Source: Flavobacterium sp. KMS
Lineage (GTDB): Bacteria; Bacteroidota; Bacteroidia; Flavobacteriales; Flavobacteriaceae
Assembly: GCF_000813005.1 (NCBI RefSeq)
Contig: NZ_JSYP01000026.1
Coordinates: 1 to 64,000 of the forward strand
Direction of reading: 5' to 3'
DNA: 64,000 nucleotides
The notes below the pieces were generated by a model, which saw only the letters and a list, made by a program, of their open reading frames with translations, did no database searches and was not told where the DNA came from. The position numbers and the translations under genes were made by a program. Shown in pieces: positions 34,483-43,341 of this stretch; the stretch's first letter is position 1, and every line of letters begins with the position of its first letter.

Positions 34483-37400
34483 ATGAGTAAAAATGCAATT
34501 CACAATTTCAATCTTTCAATAAAAAATAGTGCTGATATAAAAAGTTCCGAACATTTAACTAACATCATTATAAAAGAGCTAGCTAAAGTTTCAAAAGAGA
34601 TGAGCCAGCAAAAGGATATAGTACAAATATGGCAAGAGCAAAAACATCAAAATGTTATTCCCATTACAAACAATCTTAATTCCTTAACCGAAGGAGGCGC
34701 TATCGACCCCACTGCTAAAACCAATAAAGATACAGCAACATCGTTTAGCACTACTCCTTCAGTTTCAAGGGAAACAATACCAAGCTATAATATCACAACT
34801 GGTATTACGCCTTCAAGTGCTCTAATCGGAGGAGGTGTTGCTGATAACACTGGTAGAACAACTATGAGTTCTCCCACATCAGCAAACATTACTCCTTCGA
34901 CTTTAAGAGTAGAAAATAATACTCTAAACTTTAGTAAAGGCATAGCAACTCAGCAAACCTTGACGGTACCGAAAATGCTTCAACCAAATAGTAGTGAACC
35001 AACTATAGAAATAATAAAAGCTGAAATCAAAAAGAATTTAGATGCAGCCATTTTAGCAAATGATACCTCAACAATAGCATATTGGACAGGTATTTCAAAA
35101 GCTTTTGAAGAAGGAGCTACAGCTCAGGATTTTGATGGTAAACCAAATGATATATTATTTACTCAAATGTATACCATCCTGAAACAGGCAAATTCAGGCC
35201 TTATAGAAAGTCAATTTTTTAATTGGGACACTATTCGTAAAAAAATGATCGAGTCTATTGACGCCAACATACTCAATGGAAACATTTCTAAAGCAAGTAA
35301 TGAACGTTGGACGAAAATTAGAAAAGAATTAAATAATGATAAAACTAACATCGCTAATCTTTTCGAGCAATACGACGAATTATTCTTATTACTGAGAGAA
35401 GTAGAAGGACTAGAGAGATTACCAAATACGATCACTATAACAACCAAAACTAAGATATATCCTAATTTAAGTGCAGACAAACTATACGCTCCTATCGGGA
35501 AAGAAGATGTGTATGTATTCCTGAAGGAAGTAAACAATGAAAATACTCGTGGAAGTGCAGTAAATAAAAGCGCGATTAAAATAAAAAATACTCAAAAAAC
35601 TTCGTTTATAGTAGGAGAAAGTCTTGAATTTTTCCTTGATGAGTTTTTTATTGTTCAAAACTTATTTAAAAAAGAAAACATTGATTGGATTGTTTATGAT
35701 ATTAATAGTAAAAAAGATAAAGGAATTGTTTTTGAAAACGAAGGAACCTCTTTCAATTATAATTTTGATAAGCCCGGTATTTATAAAATTGATGCTTATG
35801 GACATAGTGCTACAATTCATCATAAAAAAAGCGCAAAAACGGCAACATATATACAACTTGAAATAATAGCTCAGGAAATTCTAATTACATCTCCAACTAT
35901 TCCTAAAAGCGGAATAACAAGAGCTTCTACGCAAGAACAATTGTTTAAAGTGAGCCTAAAAAATAAGGAAGTAAAAACATTAAATCCATTAAAGCTTTAT
36001 TATCAACTAGAAATTTCAGATAACAATAAATCAATCAAAATTTCAGATGAGCAGGAATTAGATTCGACTGGTATTATTAAACTTGCTATGCCTGATCTAG
36101 GCGAATACAAAATTAAAATAACTAGTAAAGATCAATATTCCTTACTTAAAGAATTTAAAACCTCAGTAATTAAAAATGAAGTTACCAGTATTGGTCTAGC
36201 CGAAAAAACATCGAACAATAATGTGTTTTTATTAGGTAAACCAAACAGCACTATAACTTTAGAAGCGAAAACTTTTAAAATAAACCCTCCTACAGACAAC
36301 GAAAAAGAAGATGTAAAATGGATGGTTTATGATTCTAATAATAAACCATATCTACGATCCGATGATGTTTTATTCACCGAAAAAAATAATCCTCAAAAGA
36401 AGTACATTCATAAATGGAGTTCTTTTAAAATGCATATTCCTCAAAAAGAAGGAAATTATACGGTAGAAGCTTATAGTGATAGTAAAAAAAGTACTAACTC
36501 GGGATGTATTTATAAAATTGAAATTAAGCAGCCAGAAATAACCGAAGCACATTGGGCATGGAGCGGAGGAAGCAAAAAAGTAACTTCTGGTTTTTCTGGA
36601 GAAAGTAATTACATACAGGCACAAATACCTTACTATGAAAACCAAACTGTAAGAGTTTATTTTTATTTAAACAATGCAAAAACGAACCATTACATTGATG
36701 TAAGAACTAATGGAAAAGGTGAAATTTTTGAAAAAATAAAATTTGATGCTAATTTTCAAAAAGAAATTGGATTCAAGAGTGGAAAAAATGCCAAAATTGG
36801 ATTTAAATTATTAGGAATCCAAAATAGTAAACCATATCCATTTATGGCATCAGCTAATTACGAATCTGATACTGTTCTGTCTGTTACAACAGATAAAAAA
36901 ATACTTGATGTTTATTTTATGTACGATGGAAAAAGGATAACATCACAAGATCATATTCCTTTTGACAAGAAAGGTACAGCGGTAACTATAGTAGCTAAAA
37001 CGCAAAATATGGTTGGAAAAGAAATTGTTTTAACAGCTCATAAAGTGGGAGAAAAACCAGTTTTTAGACATAGAGTTATAGTAAATTCTGAAGGTGTGGC
37101 GACTGTAGTTTTTATTATAACACCAACTAAAGGAGCGAAAAATGGAACAGTAAATAAGTATTATGTAGGGATTGAAGATTATTCTACGAAACATTTGACT
37201 GATAAGATGATTAATATGGTTGTGGGAGCTAAAAGAAAAAACACCGAAAAATTAAATTCTGATGCTCTAGAAATGATTTGGGGAGGAAAAGTTAGTGTTG
37301 AATTTAGACAGAAAGTCCTTCAAATATGTGAAGAACTTTGGGGTAAAGATCAAAAGTATGAAATGGCAAATGCCTTAATGATTGCTATGTCTGTAGAAAC

Positions 37401-38478
37401 TGGTGAAACATTTAGTAGTTCATTAATAAGATTAACAAAAAATGGATATGTTGGTGCTTCTAAAGAGGAGCATAAAAATAATCCAAGTTTGGTACACAAC
37501 AACCCTATAGGTTTAGCTCAATTTACAGAAGATGCTGTTAAATCTCTTATTTTAAAAGAAAAAGGAATTTTAGAAAATAAAGAAACAGCTAAAGCTATTA
37601 CTAAAAAAGAAGTTGACGATTATAAACAAAAATTAGCATTATTGTCGCCTGAAGATCAATTGAGTTATGTTAGAGACTATTTAAAGCTTTTCAATATTCA
37701 TAAAAAAGTTGCAAGACCTGAAGATGTTTATATGATAATATTTGCACCTAGAGCTACAGGGAAAGGAGATAATATTAATATCTATAAAAAATTTTTAACA
37801 GACGAAGACAAAAAAAAAGGAAAAGTTAATCCGAATTATGAAAATAATGACACAATGGATACTAGAAATGATGGATTTAATAAAGGAAATAATGATAGCA
37901 TAATTCAATCTGGAGAGTTGTTATCTAGGTATAGACAAATGAAAGTGAAAGGAATGAGATATGCGATAGATACTAATGAAGCCAGAAAACTTAATCAAGT
38001 TTTAGCAGAAAAAATAATAAAAGGAGGAAGAGTAACCTTTGCAAATTCACACGTTTCAGGTATAATAGACAAGGCTATGGCACAAGATAATATAACAGAT
38101 ACTTCACTTGGTCAAAATGCAAAAAGGAGTAATTATAAAAGGGCACCAGGTGGTGAGATAGAAGTTTTATCTGAATTACTATATATTATGTATCAATTAA
38201 GTAAAGATTATACATTTAACGTATCTGAAATTAGTGGAGCAGATCACTCAGTAAATAGTAAACATTATTTTGGTAAGGCATTTGATATAAACGAAATAGA
38301 TGGTAAAGATATTGGATATGGTATTGGAGCAAAAGCAGTTTGTCTTATACCAGATAGTTTAATTCTTGAGGTTCAGAAGAAGGCATTAAGTCATGGTGCA
38401 AGTAGAGTTTTAAATAGCCTAAATGATGTAAAAAAAAGAGAGCATCATAATCATTTTCATATTGAGGTAACACCATAA
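34483..38478 (+). CDS. Giant effector with lysozyme-like and M15-like peptidoglycan hydrolase domains
   Basis: The open frame begins at 34306, but the motif and -7 box at 34398-34463 lie inside it, so I choose MSKNAIHNFN at 34483 (1331 aa). A polar Thr/Ser-rich region (about 75-180) leads into several Ig-like domains; EDVKWMVYDSNNKP and NIDWIVYDINSKK are two related copies. A further domain, ITEAHWAWSGGSKKVTSGFSGE, is one I associate with Bacteroidetes secreted effectors. Near residue 970 is AMSVETGETFSSS, with Glu as likely catalytic residue, and NNPIGLAQFTEDA, a lytic-transglycosylase/lysozyme pattern. The C-terminus has an M15-type site: NSKHYFGKAFDINE (about 1257) and HNHFHIEV (about 1322). 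There is no signal peptide. It is co-regulated with the tail and followed by two lipoproteins, so I infer a tail-delivered wall-degrading effector. Confidence 0.75.
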   Translation: MSKNAIHNFNLSIKNSADIKSSEHLTNIIIKELAKVSKEMSQQKDIVQIWQEQKHQNVIPITNNLNSLTEGGAIDPTAKTNKDTATSFSTTPSVSRETIPSYNITTGITPSSALIGGGVADNTGRTTMSSPTSANITPSTLRVENNTLNFSKGIATQQTLTVPKMLQPNSSEPTIEIIKAEIKKNLDAAILANDTSTIAYWTGISKAFEEGATAQDFDGKPNDILFTQMYTILKQANSGLIESQFFNWDTIRKKMIESIDANILNGNISKASNERWTKIRKELNNDKTNIANLFEQYDELFLLLREVEGLERLPNTITITTKTKIYPNLSADKLYAPIGKEDVYVFLKEVNNENTRGSAVNKSAIKIKNTQKTSFIVGESLEFFLDEFFIVQNLFKKENIDWIVYDINSKKDKGIVFENEGTSFNYNFDKPGIYKIDAYGHSATIHHKKSAKTATYIQLEIIAQEILITSPTIPKSGITRASTQEQLFKVSLKNKEVKTLNPLKLYYQLEISDNNKSIKISDEQELDSTGIIKLAMPDLGEYKIKITSKDQYSLLKEFKTSVIKNEVTSIGLAEKTSNNNVFLLGKPNSTITLEAKTFKINPPTDNEKEDVKWMVYDSNNKPYLRSDDVLFTEKNNPQKKYIHKWSSFKMHIPQKEGNYTVEAYSDSKKSTNSGCIYKIEIKQPEITEAHWAWSGGSKKVTSGFSGESNYIQAQIPYYENQTVRVYFYLNNAKTNHYIDVRTNGKGEIFEKIKFDANFQKEIGFKSGKNAKIGFKLLGIQNSKPYPFMASANYESDTVLSVTTDKKILDVYFMYDGKRITSQDHIPFDKKGTAVTIVAKTQNMVGKEIVLTAHKVGEKPVFRHRVIVNSEGVATVVFIITPTKGAKNGTVNKYYVGIEDYSTKHLTDKMINMVVGAKRKNTEKLNSDALEMIWGGKVSVEFRQKVLQICEELWGKDQKYEMANALMIAMSVETGETFSSSLIRLTKNGYVGASKEEHKNNPSLVHNNPIGLAQFTEDAVKSLILKEKGILENKETAKAITKKEVDDYKQKLALLSPEDQLSYVRDYLKLFNIHKKVARPEDVYMIIFAPRATGKGDNINIYKKFLTDEDKKKGKVNPNYENNDTMDTRNDGFNKGNNDSIIQSGELLSRYRQMKVKGMRYAIDTNEARKLNQVLAEKIIKGGRVTFANSHVSGIIDKAMAQDNITDTSLGQNAKRSNYKRAPGGEIEVLSELLYIMYQLSKDYTFNVSEISGADHSVNSKHYFGKAFDINEIDGKDIGYGIGAKAVCLIPDSLILEVQKKALSHGASRVLNSLNDVKKREHHNHFHIEVTP

Positions 38479-38509
38479 AAATTACTATTTTTACTAAAAA
38501 AATTAAATT

Positions 38510-39535
38510 ATGTTAAAAAAAGGATTACTTATATTTATCATATCTATCGCTATAATTTCATGTAGTAAAAAGATAGAAAATAATACTTCTATAGGTATTG
38601 TTGCAAATTTGAAAGGCATTGATTTATTTTCTAATGAAGATTTGTCATCTAAGAAATTACATCATTTAGATTATGCATCAAAAATCAAAATTATTTCCTT
38701 AGATACAATTAAGAATATTTCAAAGATTTTATACAAAAATCAAGAATTATATGCTCCTCTTCATGATGTAGAATTACTTTCTCAATTAGAAAATGAAAAA
38801 AGCTATTTTTCAATAGATTGTTATTGTTTATTAGGTTTAAAAGAAATAAAGACAATTAACTACCCAACTAAATATGATACCATACATTATTTTATAAAAG
38901 ATGATAAGGTAAGACTTATAAAGCAAGTATCTTGTTTTCAACCAAGTTATGAAACCTACAAGCAACATGATTTTGATATTAATAAAGATAATTATGAAGC
39001 GGATAGACCAAACTTATATTCTTATCTTACAATTGATAAAAATGATTTTTTTATTGGTAATTCTTTTATGGATGAAAATAAATCCTATTTAGAATGTTAT
39101 AATAAAAAATCAACCTTTGAAATTTCTAATACTACTAGTAAATTGTCGAAATATCGAATACCTGAGGACTTTAACTATGCAATAGATTTATTTAACATAG
39201 ATCTATTATTTGCAAAAATTGATAATAATAGTTTTACAAAACCTTTGCCTAATTTTGATTATAAGAAAGAAACAATTTATCTTGAACAAAGTGATTTATA
39301 TTTAGAAAAAACTACTAATATAAAATTATATAGTTTGAGTGATTTTAAATCTATTACCTATAACGAGAATGCAATACAATTTAACTATCTACGTGATTTT
39401 AAAATTATCAAAAAAGATGGAAAAAAAAGATATTTTGTAAAAATTAATATCTTAGAATCAATTAATTCTAATCTTACCGGAGAATATTATATAGATTTAA
39501 AAGAAGTTGCAATGTTTGCTTCTATTCCAGATTAA
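38510..39535 (+). CDS. Lipoprotein, candidate immunity protein
   Basis: This 341-aa protein starts MLKKGLLIFIISIAIISCSKK, a clear lipoprotein signal with Cys at about 18. The mature part is polar with beta/alpha alternation and no motif I recognise. It begins 31 bases after the effector stop, so the two are cotranscribed. Periplasmic or outer-membrane lipoproteins next to a peptidoglycan-hydrolysing effector are typical of self-protection proteins. That role is inferred. Confidence 0.7.
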   Translation: MLKKGLLIFIISIAIISCSKKIENNTSIGIVANLKGIDLFSNEDLSSKKLHHLDYASKIKIISLDTIKNISKILYKNQELYAPLHDVELLSQLENEKSYFSIDCYCLLGLKEIKTINYPTKYDTIHYFIKDDKVRLIKQVSCFQPSYETYKQHDFDINKDNYEADRPNLYSYLTIDKNDFFIGNSFMDENKSYLECYNKKSTFEISNTTSKLSKYRIPEDFNYAIDLFNIDLLFAKIDNNSFTKPLPNFDYKKETIYLEQSDLYLEKTTNIKLYSLSDFKSITYNENAIQFNYLRDFKIIKKDGKKRYFVKINILESINSNLTGEYYIDLKEVAMFASIPD

Positions 39536-39554
39536 AAAAAGTAAAATTAACTTA

Positions 39555-39951
39555 TATCCGTTACCAGATACAACCTCTAAAGTTGTCTCGTATTTAAAAT
39601 ATTATGGCTGGGTTATTATAAACGTTACCCTAAAAAAACAATTAAATGATAATAATTTATAGGTTAATGTTTACGATATGGCTCTTTTAATTGATCAAAT
39701 GATTTGAAAAAATATAATATTTTAATGAGGAAGAAAAGATTAATTCAAAATAGATTAGAATTGTATTCGGATGTTCATTTTTATTTTAAACACAAAAATA
39801 AAAGCATGTTTTAAAAAATTCTTGTAAGATTTTTTTTATTATGAAGTTGAATGATATTTAGCTCGTTAAAGGAGAGTCAAACCTTTGGACTTGGAAACAA
39901 TTAGAAGATGATAAAATTACATTTAGGCGTTATGAATGGTATTATTTATAG
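39555..39951 (+). pseudogene. Possible remnants of an earlier gene in the lipoprotein spacer
   Basis: The gap 39536-39907 has two in-frame stretches that read like protein ends: YPLPDTTSKVVSYLKYYGWV ending at 39662, and GESNLWTWKQLEDDKITFRR ending at 39951. The second overlaps the start region of the next gene in another frame. No start or continuous frame joins them. This could be a degraded immunity gene or chance; I see nothing else in the gap. Confidence 0.3.
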
Positions 39952-40939
39952 ACTTACGATTTTTAGTTTATTTATTTTTTTTGGATGTAAAAACGATTCA
40001 AAGATAAAAGAGAATAGTAATGATTTCAATATTAAAAGTATAAAATTGATTACTGTTAAAGATACTTTATTTCTCAAAGATGATAATGAGCAGTTTGGAG
40101 AAGAATGGAGAGATTATGTAAAGGATAAAGAAAAATATAATCAAATATTCGTAAATAACAAGAAATTTGATAAAGAGACTGAACAACGATTTAAGAAATC
40201 TCATTTCCTAACTAAAGAATCGATTGAGTACTTAATTATTAAGCGAAGAATCAATTTGCATTCAGATTTCAATACATTAATTGTTACTACCCCAGAAACT
40301 TTTATATTATTAAATTATAATTCAAAAGACGAACTAATAGACTTTCTAGATTTATCAAAATTCAATCAACAAATCTGTCAATGCACATCCAAAGTATATA
40401 TAGACAAAAAGGGTGTTATTCATTGTCAAATTGAATCAGGCAAGCCTTTTCATCCTTATGTTAATTATAAAGTTAATGATAAAGGGAAATTTGAAATTGT
40501 CGATCAGTTTACCCCTCCTAATGAAGAAAAAATGTCATCTACAGATAGACTCGAATATATTATTAAAAAAACAACTCCAGTCAGTGGCAATGTAAATTTA
40601 AAATCATACTTAGAATCAGATGAGTTTACTACTTCAAACACTACATTTATTGATGAAAAGGATTTAGGAAATATCTTATTTTCTAAAAGCCATTCAAGCG
40701 ATGTGTACAAATTGTTTCATGACTCAATTGGAGAATATACTGATGATGATAAAGGCATAAATGTTTTAGGTAAAGTTTCAAATGGAAGTAGTTTACTACT
40801 AATTTGTAATTTAAGTAGGGCTGACCAAATTGGTATTATATTTATACTAAACAAAAATCACGAAATTACAGATTATAAAATTTTTAGTAGTGATCATCCG
40901 TCAGCTGATGAAAGTATATCAGGTTTGGTAAAAGAATAA
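39908..40939 (+). CDS. Lipoprotein, second candidate immunity protein
   Basis: This 343-aa protein starts at 39908, or at 39932 (MNGIIYRLTIFSLF). The signal ends FIFFGCKND, a lipoprotein-type cleavage site. The mature part has no family I recognise. The C-terminal 160 residues are nearly identical to the partial gene at the left edge of the window (1-479), where differences cluster in two short runs. It is downstream of the effector and the first lipoprotein, but a spacer of about 370 bases separates it from the latter, so it may have its own promoter. Duplicated immunity genes are common around interbacterial effectors. Confidence 0.7.
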   Translation: MIKLHLGVMNGIIYRLTIFSLFIFFGCKNDSKIKENSNDFNIKSIKLITVKDTLFLKDDNEQFGEEWRDYVKDKEKYNQIFVNNKKFDKETEQRFKKSHFLTKESIEYLIIKRRINLHSDFNTLIVTTPETFILLNYNSKDELIDFLDLSKFNQQICQCTSKVYIDKKGVIHCQIESGKPFHPYVNYKVNDKGKFEIVDQFTPPNEEKMSSTDRLEYIIKKTTPVSGNVNLKSYLESDEFTTSNTTFIDEKDLGNILFSKSHSSDVYKLFHDSIGEYTDDDKGINVLGKVSNGSSLLLICNLSRADQIGIIFILNKNHEITDYKIFSSDHPSADESISGLVKE

Positions 40940-41057
40940 AACACTACTTGATTATTTTTAAAGAAAAACATAGTTCAAAAATGTTACCATCAAATATTAT
41001 GTTTCCAAGAAATTCTGAAAAGATCACATTTAAATATTATAACTCTAGAAAAACTAA

Positions 41058-41092
41058 AAAATCCTGTAAACACTATTTACAGGATTTTTTAG
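41058..41092 (+). terminator. Terminator after the right lipoprotein copy
   Basis: The stem ATCCTGTAAA/TTTACAGGAT with a T run is the same as at 597-632. The direct repeat with the left edge of the window ends at this terminator. The rest of 40940-41280 shows no gene that I can support. Confidence 0.85.
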
Positions 41093-41280
41093 TTTTGGAT
41101 TGAATGAGTTACAAGCAAATACCGTATTTTTCGGATTCGATTTTCAGGTTTACCAATAAACATTTGAAAAAAATAGAGATCTACAATTGATTCTTTTCCT
41201 TCAAATGGTAAATCACGATTAATAATTAGATACTTTAACAAGATTTACATCTTATTGTCATACTAATCCTATTTTTTATT

Positions 41281-41288
41281 TAAATTTG
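41281..41288 (+). promoter_or_regulatory. -7 box of the TPR/LuxR gene
   Basis: TAAATTTG is a perfect Bacteroidetes -7 box 27 bases before the start at 41315. A TTG lies 23 bases upstream of it. Confidence 0.6.
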
Positions 41289-41314
41289 AAATTCATCTTT
41301 AGCATTTTTATATT

Positions 41315-42928
41315 ATGATGGCACGACTCTTTCCCTTGTTTTTTCTTTTTCTTTCTATTAATATTCATTCTCAGTCTTCAACACAAGAACTGATTGATAA
41401 TTTAAATAGCATTAACGATAATCAGAAAAAAGTAGAATTGTGCCGAAAAATAGCACTAAACCTTCAAAATTCTGATTGGGACAGAGCTATTAAGTACATA
41501 GAATTAGCTGAAGCAGAGGCAAAAAAAGCTAAAGAATCAGAACTCACTTTGGCTTCTGTTTATACTACAGCAGGCAAAATGTATTCTTCTAAAGAGGTCT
41601 TAGATATTGCTTTACAATACTACTTAAAAGCGTATGAGATTTATAAAAATAACGGTAATCATGAGGAAGTATCTAAAGTAGAAAACAATCTTGCGATTAT
41701 TTATGCGCAAGGAAAAAACAAAGAAAAAGCATTAAAATACTTTTTAAATGTATATCGCTATCAAAAGACTAAGAACGATCCTGTTAAGCTTGTAAAAATT
41801 TTAAATAATATAGGTACAACTTACTTAAGTAAAAATTTAGACTCTTCTTTGTATTATTATCACAAAGCCGATTTAATAAATTCGACCATAAAAGATAATG
41901 TTTTAAAAGTCTATGTCAACACAAATTTAGCACGAACTTATGTTTTAAAAAATGATAAAACACATGCTGACTATTATTTTGATCGCGCTTTTTCTCTATT
42001 AAAAAAGCCTGTTGATAATTTAATACAAGCTTTTGTCTATGAATCTTATTCTGATTATAAGTTAAAAGAAAAAAATTATGATGCTGCAATTGTAAATGCA
42101 AAAAAAGCATTAGAATTATGTAGTGAAAATGAATATACTTTTTCGGTTTTAAACCTCAACAAAATGCTTTATCAAGTATATGTAAGTAAACAGGATTATA
42201 AAAATGCTGTCCATTATTTTGAAAAATATAATGCAATAAATGATAGCATACATGTAGAAGAAAAGGCAGTAAACCTAGAAAAAATAAAGCTAGAACAGGA
42301 CTACAAAGTACGCGCCCAAATAAAAACACTTATTGAAGAAAAGAAATTATTTAAGTACTCTGTAGTTGGATTGATATTAGTTGTCGGTATATTAATTTTA
42401 ATTATTTTTTTGATAAAATACAGAAACAAGAATATCAAAAATCAACTCGAAAAAGAGAAATTAAAGACAAAAATGCAAACCTTAAAGCAAAATCTGGATG
42501 CTAAAAATAAGGTTCTCATAGGAAAAGCAATGGCAGAAATACATCGTACAGATAGCATTAACGAAATTCTGACCGATCTTAAACAGATTAAACTCAAAAC
42601 TATTAATAAAGAAATGCAGCAAGCTATCGATATAGTTTTAAAGCGTTTGGAGAAGAATTTGAATACTGATATCTGGAAAGAATTTGAAATAAGTTTTGAA
42701 CAGGTTCACCAATCCTTTTTTGACAAATTAACTGTCGATTATCCCACACTTACTCCAAAAGACCGCAGATTGTGTGCCCTTTTATATCTGGATTTAAGCA
42801 CAAAAGAAATTTCTCAAATAACGGGGCAATCTTTCAAATCTATCGAAAATGCCCGTACAAGACTTCGCAAAAAGTTTGAATTAACCAATGAAAAAGTAAA
42901 TCTTTCTACTTATCTCAATACATTTTAA
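41315..42928 (+). CDS. Membrane-anchored TPR protein with LuxR-type HTH
   Basis: This 537-aa protein has a signal peptide (FPLFFLFLSINIHSQ), then about seven tetratricopeptide repeats (residues 35-320), a transmembrane helix (about 347-367, VVGLILVVGILILIIFLI), a coiled coil, and a C-terminal HTH with the LTPKDRRLCALLYLDLSTKE and TGQSFKSIENARTRLRKKF pattern of LuxR/GerE domains. It probably senses a periplasmic or metabolic signal through the TPRs and acts at DNA from the membrane, a design common in Bacteroidetes. It could start at the next Met at 41318. No partner kinase is visible here. Confidence 0.85.
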   Translation: MMARLFPLFFLFLSINIHSQSSTQELIDNLNSINDNQKKVELCRKIALNLQNSDWDRAIKYIELAEAEAKKAKESELTLASVYTTAGKMYSSKEVLDIALQYYLKAYEIYKNNGNHEEVSKVENNLAIIYAQGKNKEKALKYFLNVYRYQKTKNDPVKLVKILNNIGTTYLSKNLDSSLYYYHKADLINSTIKDNVLKVYVNTNLARTYVLKNDKTHADYYFDRAFSLLKKPVDNLIQAFVYESYSDYKLKEKNYDAAIVNAKKALELCSENEYTFSVLNLNKMLYQVYVSKQDYKNAVHYFEKYNAINDSIHVEEKAVNLEKIKLEQDYKVRAQIKTLIEEKKLFKYSVVGLILVVGILILIIFLIKYRNKNIKNQLEKEKLKTKMQTLKQNLDAKNKVLIGKAMAEIHRTDSINEILTDLKQIKLKTINKEMQQAIDIVLKRLEKNLNTDIWKEFEISFEQVHQSFFDKLTVDYPTLTPKDRRLCALLYLDLSTKEISQITGQSFKSIENARTRLRKKFELTNEKVNLSTYLNTF

Positions 42929-43106
42929 TCTGATTTAATGAAATATTAAATCAGAACTAACTTCATGACTTACTTATACTTATAAATTTATGAGTGTTTT
43001 TTTAGTGACTGTTTTTTACCTCAGAGTGTTTTTGTAATAGTCCTTTTTTATCAAAAACACCTACCTCCGTTCTACATTTACGAAAGCGATGTAAATAAAT
43101 CTAGTA

Positions 43107-43244
43107 ATGAATCGGAAGAAGAAAAATGTCCCTCCTAAAAGTTTAGAAGAGCTTTTAGAAGAAACAAAAGCAAAAAAGAAAATCCTCTTAAAGATTCTGA
43201 AGAAAATAACGAATGAAGATTCTGAAAATCAACCCCAAAATTGA
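43107..43244 (+). CDS. Small basic hypothetical protein, 45 aa
   Basis: MNRKKKNVPPKSLEELLEET opens a 45-codon frame with alternating Lys and Glu residues, likely a single charged helix. It precedes the M4 protease by about 100 bases. It is weakly supported as a gene and could be chance in this AT-rich spacer (42929-43341), where I see nothing else. Confidence 0.35.
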   Translation: MNRKKKNVPPKSLEELLEETKAKKKILLKILKKITNEDSENQPQN

Positions 43245-43341
43245 TGCTTCAGAAAATGCTTTTTATGGTTTGCTATTAACCATAGAAGCATAATGACTAT
43301 TAACCAAACAAACTCTAAGTATTAATTTTAAATTTAAAAGA

